64,000 nucleotides of DNA from Odontesthes bonariensis. Lineage: Eukaryota > Chordata > Actinopteri > Atheriniformes > Atherinopsidae. The stretch is taken from positions 9,291,339 through 9,355,338 of the forward strand of contig NC_134515.1 of NCBI RefSeq assembly GCF_027942865.1, written 5' to 3'. Numbering within the stretch: the stretch's first letter is position 1; the number at the start of each line of letters is the position of its first letter. The translations under genes were made by a program, and so were the position numbers. The notes below the pieces were generated by a model. That model was not told the origin of the DNA and did no database searches. It saw nothing but the letters and a program-made list of their open reading frames with translations. Below, in pieces: positions 13,245-25,200 of the stretch.

Positions 13245-16200
13245 CTAGCCTGCCCCCTGCTGGAGATTCCTCTCGTAGTTTTCCAGACAAATGTGGACGC
13301 GCTGAGTGAAGTAGTTGGGGTCAGAAATAGCCCGGAGGAGGTCGGTCTGAACCAAGGTGATGTCAAACAGCTCAGAGGTGGAAGCTGTTCGAGTGCCAGA
13401 CCCACCGGGGTCCAAGAAAACCTGAGAAACACAAAGAGAGGAGAAGAAAAGGAGGGAGAAGAATGATGAGGGCTCCCACTTCACCAAACTGAAGCAGCTG
13501 CAGTTGTCACACCGGTTGCCTGTTAACTTTGGAACTTGCTTTTAACCGGCACAGTCGCGCACAAAACCAACAGAAATGCTTTTCCTTCTACAATCAGGAA
13601 GCCTCTCAGATCCTGTCGGTTTTTGGCCGTCCTACAAAGCGGCACATCGAACGGCTGCAGCAGCCTCAGAGAGGAGCTGGAAATGCTGCAGACCAAAGAC
13701 CTGTTCATCGCTTAGGTTGGGATGTGTCTCCCAAGTTTCTATCACTCTGTTATACTTTGTTTATGCATTTAGCAGAAGCTTTTATCCAAAGCGACACCCA
13801 CTTGAAAGGTGGCAATCTTACCAACATACTAAATTAATATCCATCCATCCATCCATCATCTTCCGCTGGTCCGGGGATCGGGTCGCGGGGGCAGCAGCTT
13901 GAGCAAAGAGACCCAGACTTCCCTGTCCCCGGCCACTTCCTCCAGCTCTTCTGGGGGGACCCCGAGGTGTTCCCAGGCCAGCCGAGAGACATAGTCTCTC
14001 CAACGTGTCCTGGGTCTTCCCCGGGGCCTCCTCCCAGTGGGACGGGCTCGGAACACTTCACCAGGGAGACGTCCAGGAGGCATTCTCACCAGATGCCCGA
14101 GCCACCTCATCTGACTCCTCTCGATGCGGAGGAGCAGCGGTTCTACTCCGAGCCCCTCCCGGATGACCGAGCTTCTCACCCTATCTCTAAGGGAGAGCCC
14201 AGACACCCTGCGGAGGAAACTCATTTCGGCCGCTTGTATTCGCGATCTCGTTCTTTCGGTCACTTCCCACAGCTCGTGACCATAGGTGAGGGTAGGAACA
14301 TAGATTGACCGGTAAATCGAGAGCTTCGCCTTCTGGCTCAGCTCCTTCTTCACCACGACGGGCCGGTGCAGAGCCCGCATCACTGCAGACGCCGCACCGA
14401 TCCGTCTGTCAATCTCCTGCTCCATTCGTCCCTCACTCATGAACAAGACCCCGAGATACTTGAACTCCTCCACTTGGGGAAGGATCTCATTCCCGACCCG
14501 GAGAGGGCATTCCACCCTTTTCCGGCCGAGGACCATGGTCTCGGATTTGGAGGTGCTGATTCTCATCCCAGCCGCTTCACACTAGGCTGCGAACCGCTCC
14601 AGTGAGAGCTGAAGGTCACGGCCTGACGACGCCAACAGAACCGCATCGTCCGCAAAAAGCAGAGACCCGATTCTGAGGTCGCCAAACCGGACCCCCTCAA
14701 CGCCCTGGCTGCGCCTAGAAATTCTGTCCATAAAAATTATGAACAGAATCGGTGACAAAGGGCAGCCCTGACGGAGTCCAACCCTCACAGGAAATATGTC
14801 CGACTTACTGCCGGCAATGCGGACCAAACTCTGACACCGGTCATACAGAGACCGAACAGCCCATATCAAGGAGTCCGGCACTCCATACTCCCGGAGCACC
14901 CCCCACAAGAGTCCCCGAGGGACACGGTCGAACGCCTTCTCCAAGTCCACAAAACACATGTAGACCGGTTGGGCGAACTCCCATGCACCCTCCAGGATCC
15001 TGCGGAGGGTATAGAGCTGGTCCACTGTTCCACGGCCAGGACGAAAACCACACTGCACCTCCTGAATCCGAGATTCGACTATCCGTCGGATCCTCCTCTC
15101 CTCTCTTTATGCTAAATTAATATTTAACATAAAATCTTTTTTGCCTTCTAATCTTATTATTGACAGTTTTATTTACAGTTAACATCATCTTTTTTTTTTT
15201 TTTAAGTATTTTTTTAAGTATTTTTTGGGGCTTTTTATGCCTTTATTGGATAGGACAGTGGAGAGAGACAGGAAGCAGGGGGCAGAGAGAGGGGGAACAA
15301 CATGCAGCACAGGGCCGTCCGATGCGGGACTTGAACCGGGGCCAGTTGCAGCGAGGACTGTAGCCTCTGTACATGGGGCGCCTGCTCGACCCACTACGAC
15401 ACAGATTGCCCCAGTTAAAGGATAGATATGAAGGGAGGCAAAAATAGCGCCAAGCGATTGTGAGGTCTGACTTTTTCTGGCTAACAATTTTGTGATGCAA
15501 ATGTATTACTCTTTTGAACGCATATTGTTTTGAGAAGCAAAACACTTTATTTTTGTGGCCCCAGCCAACTAGCCGGACTACCTTCGTCAGCACCAAAACG
15601 AGGCTGGAACTCTGCTCACAGGACGCAGCAAGGGGTAAGAAAATGTTCATAAATGATGTTGCTAATATGGGATGTCATACAGCTTCAAGTCAAAAGGAGG
15701 CGAACTATCCCTTTAATATTATCTTCACCAGTAAATCACTTGGAATTTCATTGGACTCGTTTGGAAGGCTCCATGTAGGACTTGGAAGTTTTGTTTCAAT
15801 ATAATAAAATAAGTGATTTTTAAAGGTTTTTTCTCTTTGACTCATTAATGAGACCTTCCTGCCACCACATGTGTGAGTGAGAACCAATCATTTTTCAGTG
15901 GTAAAGTTCAGTGATCCTGTGACTGGAGTTACAAACAGAAATGCAAATGTTGAAGAAGATTTAACTGATATTTAAAGAGTGAAAACCTAAACTTAACTTA
16001 TCTAGCAGCTGGTTGGCACCACCAATAACTAATCTGTGGAGGAGAGCACTGATAAATTGGACACTTGATTGACATCAGTGGATATTTCCTCAACTCAAAC
16101 ACTTATGAGTAAAGCATCTCAAGAAGAAACTTTGCTCTTGTCGGTCAACCACGAAGCGAACAACTCTGACTATTATTCACAGAGTTTGTTTCAGTTTGTT

Positions 16201-19200
16201 GTGGAGCAGAGTGAAGAAAAGACATCTGACATCCACTTCCTTACAGACTGATGAACACGTGCTAAGCTGTCTACAAACGGAGACGCCGACAACCTCAAAG
16301 TTGGGTCAAAAATCTGTTTTTTTAGATGCACTGAAGCTGAAACTGGATGCTAGAACAGGGGGCCACACTGAAGTCATTTTAAAGGGACAAACAGTGGATG
16401 ATTGAACTGGATGATGGGATTATTCTCATTATCTATGCCGCTTGGTCTGTAAATGTCCCAGAAAGCGACACAAAATATCCAGAGACCTGTTCTGGTTTTA
16501 AAAGGCAGCAAACAGAGTTTAAGTTTCTCTTTTTTGGGGCATTCTTCCTTCAGCTGTTACAGACACTGAACCTGTTTAGTCAGATCCGAATGCAAATTCA
16601 ATCTCTTTACAGGGAACTTTACTGTTAGCAGAGATTTTTCACTCGCCTCAGGAGTCATTTACTCTTTTCTGGCTTTTATAGATTTTCTTTTTAGTTGATT
16701 CTGTTTTCATTTGAGGTCGTTCTGGCCCACGTGTGCAAGAAGCTGTTCTGCCCATTGCAGAAAAGCAAGTCCTTTAAATACTTTTTTCAATAACATAAGA
16801 AAATTAACCCTTATTCTTAATATACAGAACAATTATGATCTATACATAGCAGCAAAATGAGAAGAAAAAGTTCAGCTGAGGGGAAAATGACTCCATTTTA
16901 TTGCCTTTAATTTAGTGTTTATGAATACATTAACTTGGTGATATGTAGACTATTTATTTTCATTCTTATTACATAAAATGTGTCTTTAGACCACAAAAAG
17001 CTGTATTTATTGACGCCTTTGCCATTTTTTAGTGTTTCACTTCAACTGCAGCACAACCTAAACTATAACAGACTAAATAATTTAGGAGGTTGGGATGTGT
17101 TGCACATGTTGTCTGACGATAAATAAAAGCAGTTATAAATCTAAGATTTCCATGCTTAAAATAAACTGTTAAGATTGAATGAGTAATCCCAGCTAATAAC
17201 TTAAAGTGATCTGATAAAATATGCTTTTAAATGAGCCGACTGTTGAATAATTGCATTATTGTGGAAAAGTACAGACACACCTATTATTGGAATGTGGACA
17301 AAAGATCTGATGTCCTGTCTCGCTTTGGAGAGACTAACATATATTGTAAAAAAGAAAAAGAATTTTGCTCACTTATGGAGACCTTATATGGACTTTCTGG
17401 AAACTCACAACCTTGAATTGTGATTAACTGTACAAGTTCTGCAATTTGTGCACTGCTGTGACCCTATTGGAATGTAATTTTGTTTTATTAATTATTATTT
17501 ATCTCCATTAGTATCATTTTGTTTGTTTTATTCTATGTTTATCTGTTTATTTATTTTTATTCTATTATATTCATTTATTTTTATCATTATTATTATAGCC
17601 AGATGGGGATATAATGTTCATGTTTAAATGTCAATGTTTAAATCAATGAAAAATCATTAAAAAAAAAAATGAGGCAACTGTACCTTTGGACTAACAATAG
17701 TATCCTCATCGTTCTGCCGTATGTTGTCATCTATAAATATGTGTTGGACGTGCTGGTCGAAGGGGTCGATCCACAATGGTTTCCCACCACGGATGGAGAA
17801 GGTATTGGAAGCCCACCTGGACACAGAGAGATTAAGAAAAGGTCAATAAGACGCCACAGAATGTTCCATTTTCCTGTTTGGTCCGAGGAGTTTTGCGCAC
17901 ACCAGTCAAAGTGGTCCTGGAAACCTCCCAGTCCCTGCCTGGAGCTCATGTACTGGTACAGGCCTCTGTCTCCGTCACGAGTGGACAGGCGGTCCTCGGC
18001 CCGGCTCAGGACGATCCCCTTCTTGCTGCAGCGGATCTTTCCTGGAGTCACGTCGACGTTCAACTGCGTGGAGAAACGAGACGAAGAATCCCGGTAAGGA
18101 GGAGGGAAAACAGCTCTGTGGTGACATACTGTACAGAAAAACAGCTCTGCTTCATGATAAACCAGAGTGAGGACTTTATAGCAGCTATTCTAAAACGATT
18201 ACGATGGCAACGAAATGACAAAGATATTCTGAACTGGACCACAGCAGAAAACGTCAAACTCCAACTCCAACTCAACTAAGACCAATTTGATCAAATATTT
18301 GAAATCTGATGAGTATCATTTCAGTCATCAGTTCAGTTCAGAGCTTTATTGTCCCTCCAGGGGAAATTTGATTTGCAGTGCAACTAACACAACAGCAATA
18401 AATAAAACAGTGACATAAAACAATGTTGCAGAGTACAGCACAACCAAACTTGATTTGAACAATCCTAAACGAAGTAAGAGTATAAATATCAGAGGCTGTG
18501 TTCAAAACCGCCTGCTTCTCCTACAACTCAAGATTCAAGATTCAAAGGTTTATTATCATATGTGCAGTTAGAAACGTGTTTCCCTGTAAAATGAAATTCT
18601 TTACTTTGTTGCCCGCACTGGATGTCCAAATATAATAAAAGATAAGATAAAATAAGCATGCAACAACAATAAATATAGAAATAAAAATATAGAAATCTAG
18701 CTTGTGTACATAAATGTGCAGTAGTGCGCTACATTAGCTGTCTTTGTGCAGTAGTCAGCAATAAGGTGGTTGTGATTGTGCAAAATTGCAAGTACATTCA
18801 GTAGTCACGGTGGGTAAAAGATACAGTTGTAGTAGGTGACCCCAAGGGGGTCCGTTCAGTCTTTGGCAGAATTCAGTGATCTGATGGCAGTGGGAAAGAA
18901 AGAGTTTTTAAATCGGGTGGTTTTGCATTTCACACTCCTGAACCTCCGTCCTGAGGGCAGAAGTGAGAACAGTCCGTGCTGGGGGGTCCAAGCAAATGTT
19001 TTCTGCTTGGACGGATGTTTAGCATGCTGGAACGTATATGCTGTAGTGCAGAGATAATCATTGCGCGATACTTACAATATGGTAACAATAACAATACATT
19101 TTTTCAAATAACACGCAGCAAATACTGCACAGTATTAAGTATTTTTATTAAGTTTGCGTTTTTTGTAGTATTAAGTATTTCTATTAAGTATTAATTAAGG

Positions 19201-22200
19201 CTTAATGGTGTTTCCTAAAGGGGGCTCTGTCAAACCTGGCAACGCAGCCCGCTTAAACCACCGTCACACTTGACCGCATTGCACGCTAGCTCCTTTAGCC
19301 AGCGCGAGATGCAGGCACAATGGATCGGTTTTTAATTAAAAAAGGGCAAAAACCAGCACAAAAACCCAGCGGCAGTTCCTTCATGGGGTGATTTGTGCGA
19401 CGCACTACCAAACACAGAGGTTTTTTTTATTTTATTTTTTTAATCTAGTTGCTAAGGCGGGACTGATCTACTGTAGGCAAACTGGTTGTATATGTCATTG
19501 TCCAATCAGATTAAGGTCGCGCCTGGTGTTGCCACGCCCATTTGGGGCGATTTCTGTCAGGGTCGAATTTGCACCAGAAATCTCCCATTGACATTAATGG
19601 TACGTCAGTTTTTTTCAAAAATCATGCTCCCAATACATTTTCAATGGCGAGTGTCGAGTGCAACACTACGGTAGTGTTTCTGAAAGAAGTACCATTTAAG
19701 CCTGGTTTATAGTCGGTAACGCAAGACGCAAAGCAAGACGCAAGAAGAAACGCAAGCCCTTGCGCGGTTGCAAGCCCCCCATTGCGAGCTTGCGTGTGTC
19801 ACCTCAATTTTCTAAACTTCACGCAAGTAAAGACGCAAGCCTACTACTTGAAAACGACATACTCATCGATCAGACAGCATGCAGAGCGTTTACACACAGT
19901 GCACTTCACTCCTGCCCGAGCTGAAATCAGCCAGCCTGAAAAGCTGATTTCGCTTAAGCTATAAACTCTGTAAATATATAACTTTAGCAACATTTGAAAC
20001 ATTTTCAGGCGAGAAAGTAGTCGTTTAGACCCCCAAGGTGTTGAAAATCTGACAAAATACCGGCTATTTACAAGAAGAAGAAGCATGAATCACTCGAAGA
20101 GGTCCTGGCGGTGAATTTGCTTTCATCATAGTAGGCTTGTCATTGAAAAAACCCGCTACTCCACCTACTGTCCTGGCGGTGAATCGCCACGCAGCACACG
20201 CAAGCGCCGACAAAGCAAAATGAAGTATAAACGTCTCGAGCCATTAACATACGCGCAAGACGCAAGCGCAAGGGCAGTTAAAAGAAGTATAACTCAGCCT
20301 TTAGTCGTCGTACTAATGCAGAGAAGAAAGTTTGGAAGAATTTTGCGGAATTTTAGAGCGAGCCATGCGAGGCAAAGATGAAACCGAGGGCTCCACCAAC
20401 CCTGCTATTTTTCGAGGTAGCATTTCATGTAGCTAAATAATTTAACCTTTTGTGCTCAGTCATTGACTTGTAATGATTTAAATCGTTTATATAATGTTGA
20501 CAATAATAGCAGAATGTATAATGACACATTCATTGTTAATGGTGCAGTATTATATTTAAAAAAAGAGAGAAATCTCACATAAGTAAGCTGCACTTAACCA
20601 TGTTTGACAACTGGTTATGCTTTTCTAAGTCATATTTTCCAAAACTTCAATAAACACTTGACTTGGATTTATATGCTGTCATTTTAATTACATTCTTTAG
20701 AATGAAAATTGAATGAATCTTATCATTAAGAGCTTATGTGTTTACTTATTTCATAGAATCCTGCAACAATATGAGGAAAATAAATAAATAAATAATGGTT
20801 AAGGTGTAATATTAACTGATTGGCAAATTATTAACTGGCAAATGTTTTGCTTTGAAGGTTTCACAATGTAACTTCCCTAGTTTGTCACTTAACTAGTTCA
20901 GTGTTGCCATTTGGTGGACAAAAGAGATATTGCCTAAAATTGATATCTGATATCTGAATTTATAGGCACAAACAAGTTAGGGAAATGGTCTTGCTACCTA
21001 GACAAATATACCTCAGTCCTATGGACTTTTATGGTACTTATGGACATAACGGGGGGAAATTGCACTACCTAAAAAAAAATGTCAGGAGCCGCCACTGCAA
21101 AAACCATGCTCATCTTGAATGTCTCACTATGATTACAACAACAAACTACAAATACAACATGAAGAAAGTCAAAGACATGCATGCCAGCTTCCGCTCATCC
21201 CAGTATTAAGGCAAATATGGTCTTAATTGAAAATGTATTGGCTGTGTTGTTTCTTTTTTTGTGGGATGTTTTATATGTAGAAATGCATATTTGCAAAAGG
21301 GGACTTTAGTATGTTGTGGTAAAGGTGGCTCTTCCCTTGATTTTGCTCTGCCAATGTGGCTCTTGTGAAAGAAAATAGTGAGTATCACTGCTGTAGTGTA
21401 TTCTATATACCAGCAAAATGTATTTATTAGACTGCAGATCACGGCTGGTGAGGCAGGAAAACAACTCGTATTCAGAATCCGTGCAGCCACATCATGTCTG
21501 GTGATTGATTTCCACCCCTGCTCTTTCTGTCTCGGTACACAGGTGAACAGAATCTGACAGCAGACGGCTTGAAGGAGATTTCCACCATGTTCTCCCCCAC
21601 GCAGCTAAGTGAGCCTGACAGGTCCACTTCTAAACATCCCTTCTACCCTCCTATCACATAACCCCCCTCTTGATTTATCCATTACAATCTTGGCTTTTCT
21701 TGAACAATCAATGCCTTCCACTTCAGCAGATTAATGTGTTGGAAAGCCACCTGGAGAGGAGCAAATGATACGTTAGAGCCTGCGAGGGCGAGAAGACAGT
21801 CTAATGTTCAAGGCCGAATGTCTCAGGGCAACAACACAAACATTGCCCCAAGAAGGAATTTTTGTGATCAATAAAAACCATAATAAGCTACTAATAGTGC
21901 TACCCCCATTTAATGTTAGAAAGGGAGGATGAAGCTGCCTTTCTTCTATATTTCATAGGGATATAAGATTTGACGACATCAGCTTATGATACATATAGAT
22001 CTGACGAAAGATCACGAGGCAAGTAAGATGTGTTGAGTCTAAATCGTCTGGAGAAAGGAAGGCAAAATCTGACTGAAACAACATTTGAATCTATGTTGAT
22101 GCTTGAGATTGAAACCAAACCGAAAGCTTGTTATGAACTGACAGGAAATCAATGATTCAGCAGTCACCCAGAAAGTCAGCCGGTGGGCAGCAGCTTGAGG

Positions 22201-25200
22201 CAATGTTGATGAAATGTTGGCATTTCATCAATAAAAAAAAAAAAAAAAAATACATTCTTCAATTTCAAGCCTTCAAAAAGTCTAAAAAAAAAAAAATTGC
22301 AAACCCCATGGAGTTTGCATCCCATTTTTCAGTTTTTTAACCTTCTCTGCTGAGTACAGATCAGGACTGCAGGCAGGCACCCTCGTCTTCCTCAGCAAGC
22401 CTTTGGCATGTGTGCAGCATGGCGTTTTACACTGTCCCTGGAAAAGAGGTGGTCTTCAAGGCAGCGAATATTGCTCTAATATCTCAGTGAACTTTTCTGC
22501 ATTAATGCTGCCAAGTGGGAATGAGCTCTGTTCATTGGACCGTACCATCACAAAATCTGGCTTTTGGACTTGTTGCCGAGAACAGTACGGACGCTCCTTC
22601 TAGTCCATTTCTTCCTAGTATGATCTGAAATACTAACTGGTCCGACCACAACAGACGTTTTCACTGTGTGACGTTTCATTCCAGATGTCCATGAGCCCAA
22701 AGAAGTCGACACAGTAGGCCATAAGGCCTCGTGTTTGCACAGGAAAGTCTGAAGTGTGAATGTAACCCTGCAGTTTAATGCTTAAAGGTTTCCACAGTAA
22801 TGAAATGATGCACTCCGGAGAGAGAAATGTACAAATCCCTTCAAATTTATTAACATTATTATATAACATTGTTTTCCAACATTTCAATGATTTTCAGCCT
22901 GGAGAGCCTCGATCCATCTGTGTTCCTCACAGAACCAAACCATGATTACAATAACCTGTTAATATCTCCTGTTGTAAGTCATTACAATACCTGAACGGTA
23001 TCTTCCATAAACTCTTTTTGGAACGTGTTCAAACTCTATAAATCAAAATAAATTCTATTTGTTTTTTTTAAAACATCTCCCACAAGGTTCCTGCGGTTTC
23101 TTTGGATGATCCTGATTATTTAAGTCCACACTGCTGATACAAATGCCTTGATGGTAGCTAATTCCCATTCAATTAATTTCACCTTGATTTGGCCAAAAAC
23201 AGCAGTTGGTTTCACATGTTTTTAACACAGAGCAGGACCAGAGCTACATTCACATGTCTGAATTTAAGTTTAAGAGTTGGAATGATTACACGTGTTCAAA
23301 CGAACAGCAGCTGCTGTGTTCTGCCACCACTCACCTTCCATCTCATTTACAGCAACAGTGTTGCTTTGAGTCTTAATATATCTGAAATTCTCCCCTTTTC
23401 TCCATTCAAACAACCCGTTTCTCTTAACCGAAGGGTCAGCTATTGTGGTGCCTTTTATTTTCCAACTAAGGTTTTAGTTTTAGTAGAATGCGCTCATGAG
23501 AAGAAAGCCTGACTGTATTGAACACGCTGCAAACTACACGTGCATGTTTATCATGCCGACAAATCAAATCTGCATCTAGAGTATGTATGAAACAACTTAT
23601 CCGCAACCAGCATCAGCACTATTCAGAAATAAATGGTACAAAATTAGGGCTGGGCAACGATTAAAATTTTTAATCTAATTAATCACATGATGTTCTCTGA
23701 TTAATCACGATTAATCGCATTTGTGCGCAAAATCCAAAAATGAATTCAAAAGTAGTGTATAGCTTTTAGCATTTAGTTTTATTTTAAATGTGCTGCCATA
23801 TGAATGAAAGTGCCATAACATTTGTTGTGCAAACACACTTTTAACATCAGCATCTTTCTGTAGTTTTTATGTAGAAGCCTCGCTCCACTGTCTGTTTCCT
23901 TGAATGACTTGCTGCTATCAGTTGTGTGTTTTGCCTTTAAGTGATATTTTAGACTGGAACTACTACGGTGAGAGGACAATTCAACTTGGCTGTAAATGCA
24001 GGAGTTTTTTTAAAATTTATTTTGAAATACGTGCTTTTATGTTGAAACAAGTAAAACAGGAAGTAGCGCCGGTTAGCGCCGTGAGCTTCACACAGAGACA
24101 GAGGAGCACCTGTAACGCTGATGTTACCTGCTAGTTTATTTTTATTTTATTACTCCATGCTTCGTGGTGTTTGCTGTAACTGTGTGAATGTGATGCAGAG
24201 GAGAAGTGGAAGTTAAAGAATCCTAGTTTTGACCGTGAAGATTGCCTCTGGGGAATGACTCTGCCGTTGGTTGAGAAGCTAAAGGCTAAAGTGGCCAGTA
24301 TTACTTTGATTATTTATTGGTACCAGCGACAACGCTAAGAATGCTTTTTGTTTTAATGATTACAACAACTAATGTTGTCTTTTACTTTGTTTACTTGAAC
24401 ATTTAGTTCTACGGTGTTGATGTAGCGTTAATAAACATCTGTGAAAAGAACCGGAGTCTCGCATCCAATCAATGGGCGGCATATTGGCAGCGTTTACAGA
24501 TGACTTTGGTTCTGTCGACTCCGCCGTCTGGAAGAACTTTAAAATGAAAATGGCCGAGTAAAAGTTCCGTACCCTTCTTCATGTTTGGTGGATCCGCCGA
24601 TTACTTTCTTTTCCTGTTCCGCAGCAGACAGCAACAGACTTTTACAAAATAAAAGCCTGTGAGCAACAGACTTTTACAATAATAAAATTAATGCGCGATG
24701 AAATATTTATCGGCGTTAAATTATTAACAAGTTAACGCGATAATAACTAGTTAACGCGCCCAGCCCTATGTAAAATACATGATGTTTTGTGTAACTATAA
24801 AACATCTCTGAGAGAGATCTCCTTTCAAATGAGACTTCACCTTCAGGTCCGGCAGATCGGGGAAAAGTGGATGAGCTCCCTCATTCAGTGCCCGGGACAT
24901 GGCTCTCAGGACGCGAGGTAGGTCGCTTCCAAATGTGCGGAACACGACGGCAAACTCCCGTCCTTCCTGTATGAGGTCTCTGAGCAGCTGGAAGAAGGAG
25001 GGAAGGATCCAGTGGTACATCCGTCCGTCCTCTCCTTTTACTGACAGCTCTCTGTCTCCCTGAGGGGAACACAGGAAGGAAGCAGTCAGCAATGCTTAGA
25101 AACGTTCTAAGTTTCGCCTTTAAAACTCCCCGTCATTAAACATTGCACCCCTGCTTCCTTCAAAACCCAAGATGTCTGCCCTTTCTAGCTACCCTTTAAT

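Noticed and set aside
13967..14308. Plus-strand frames opposite the RTE LINE
   Set aside because: Antisense shadows of the GC-rich reverse-transcriptase sequence.
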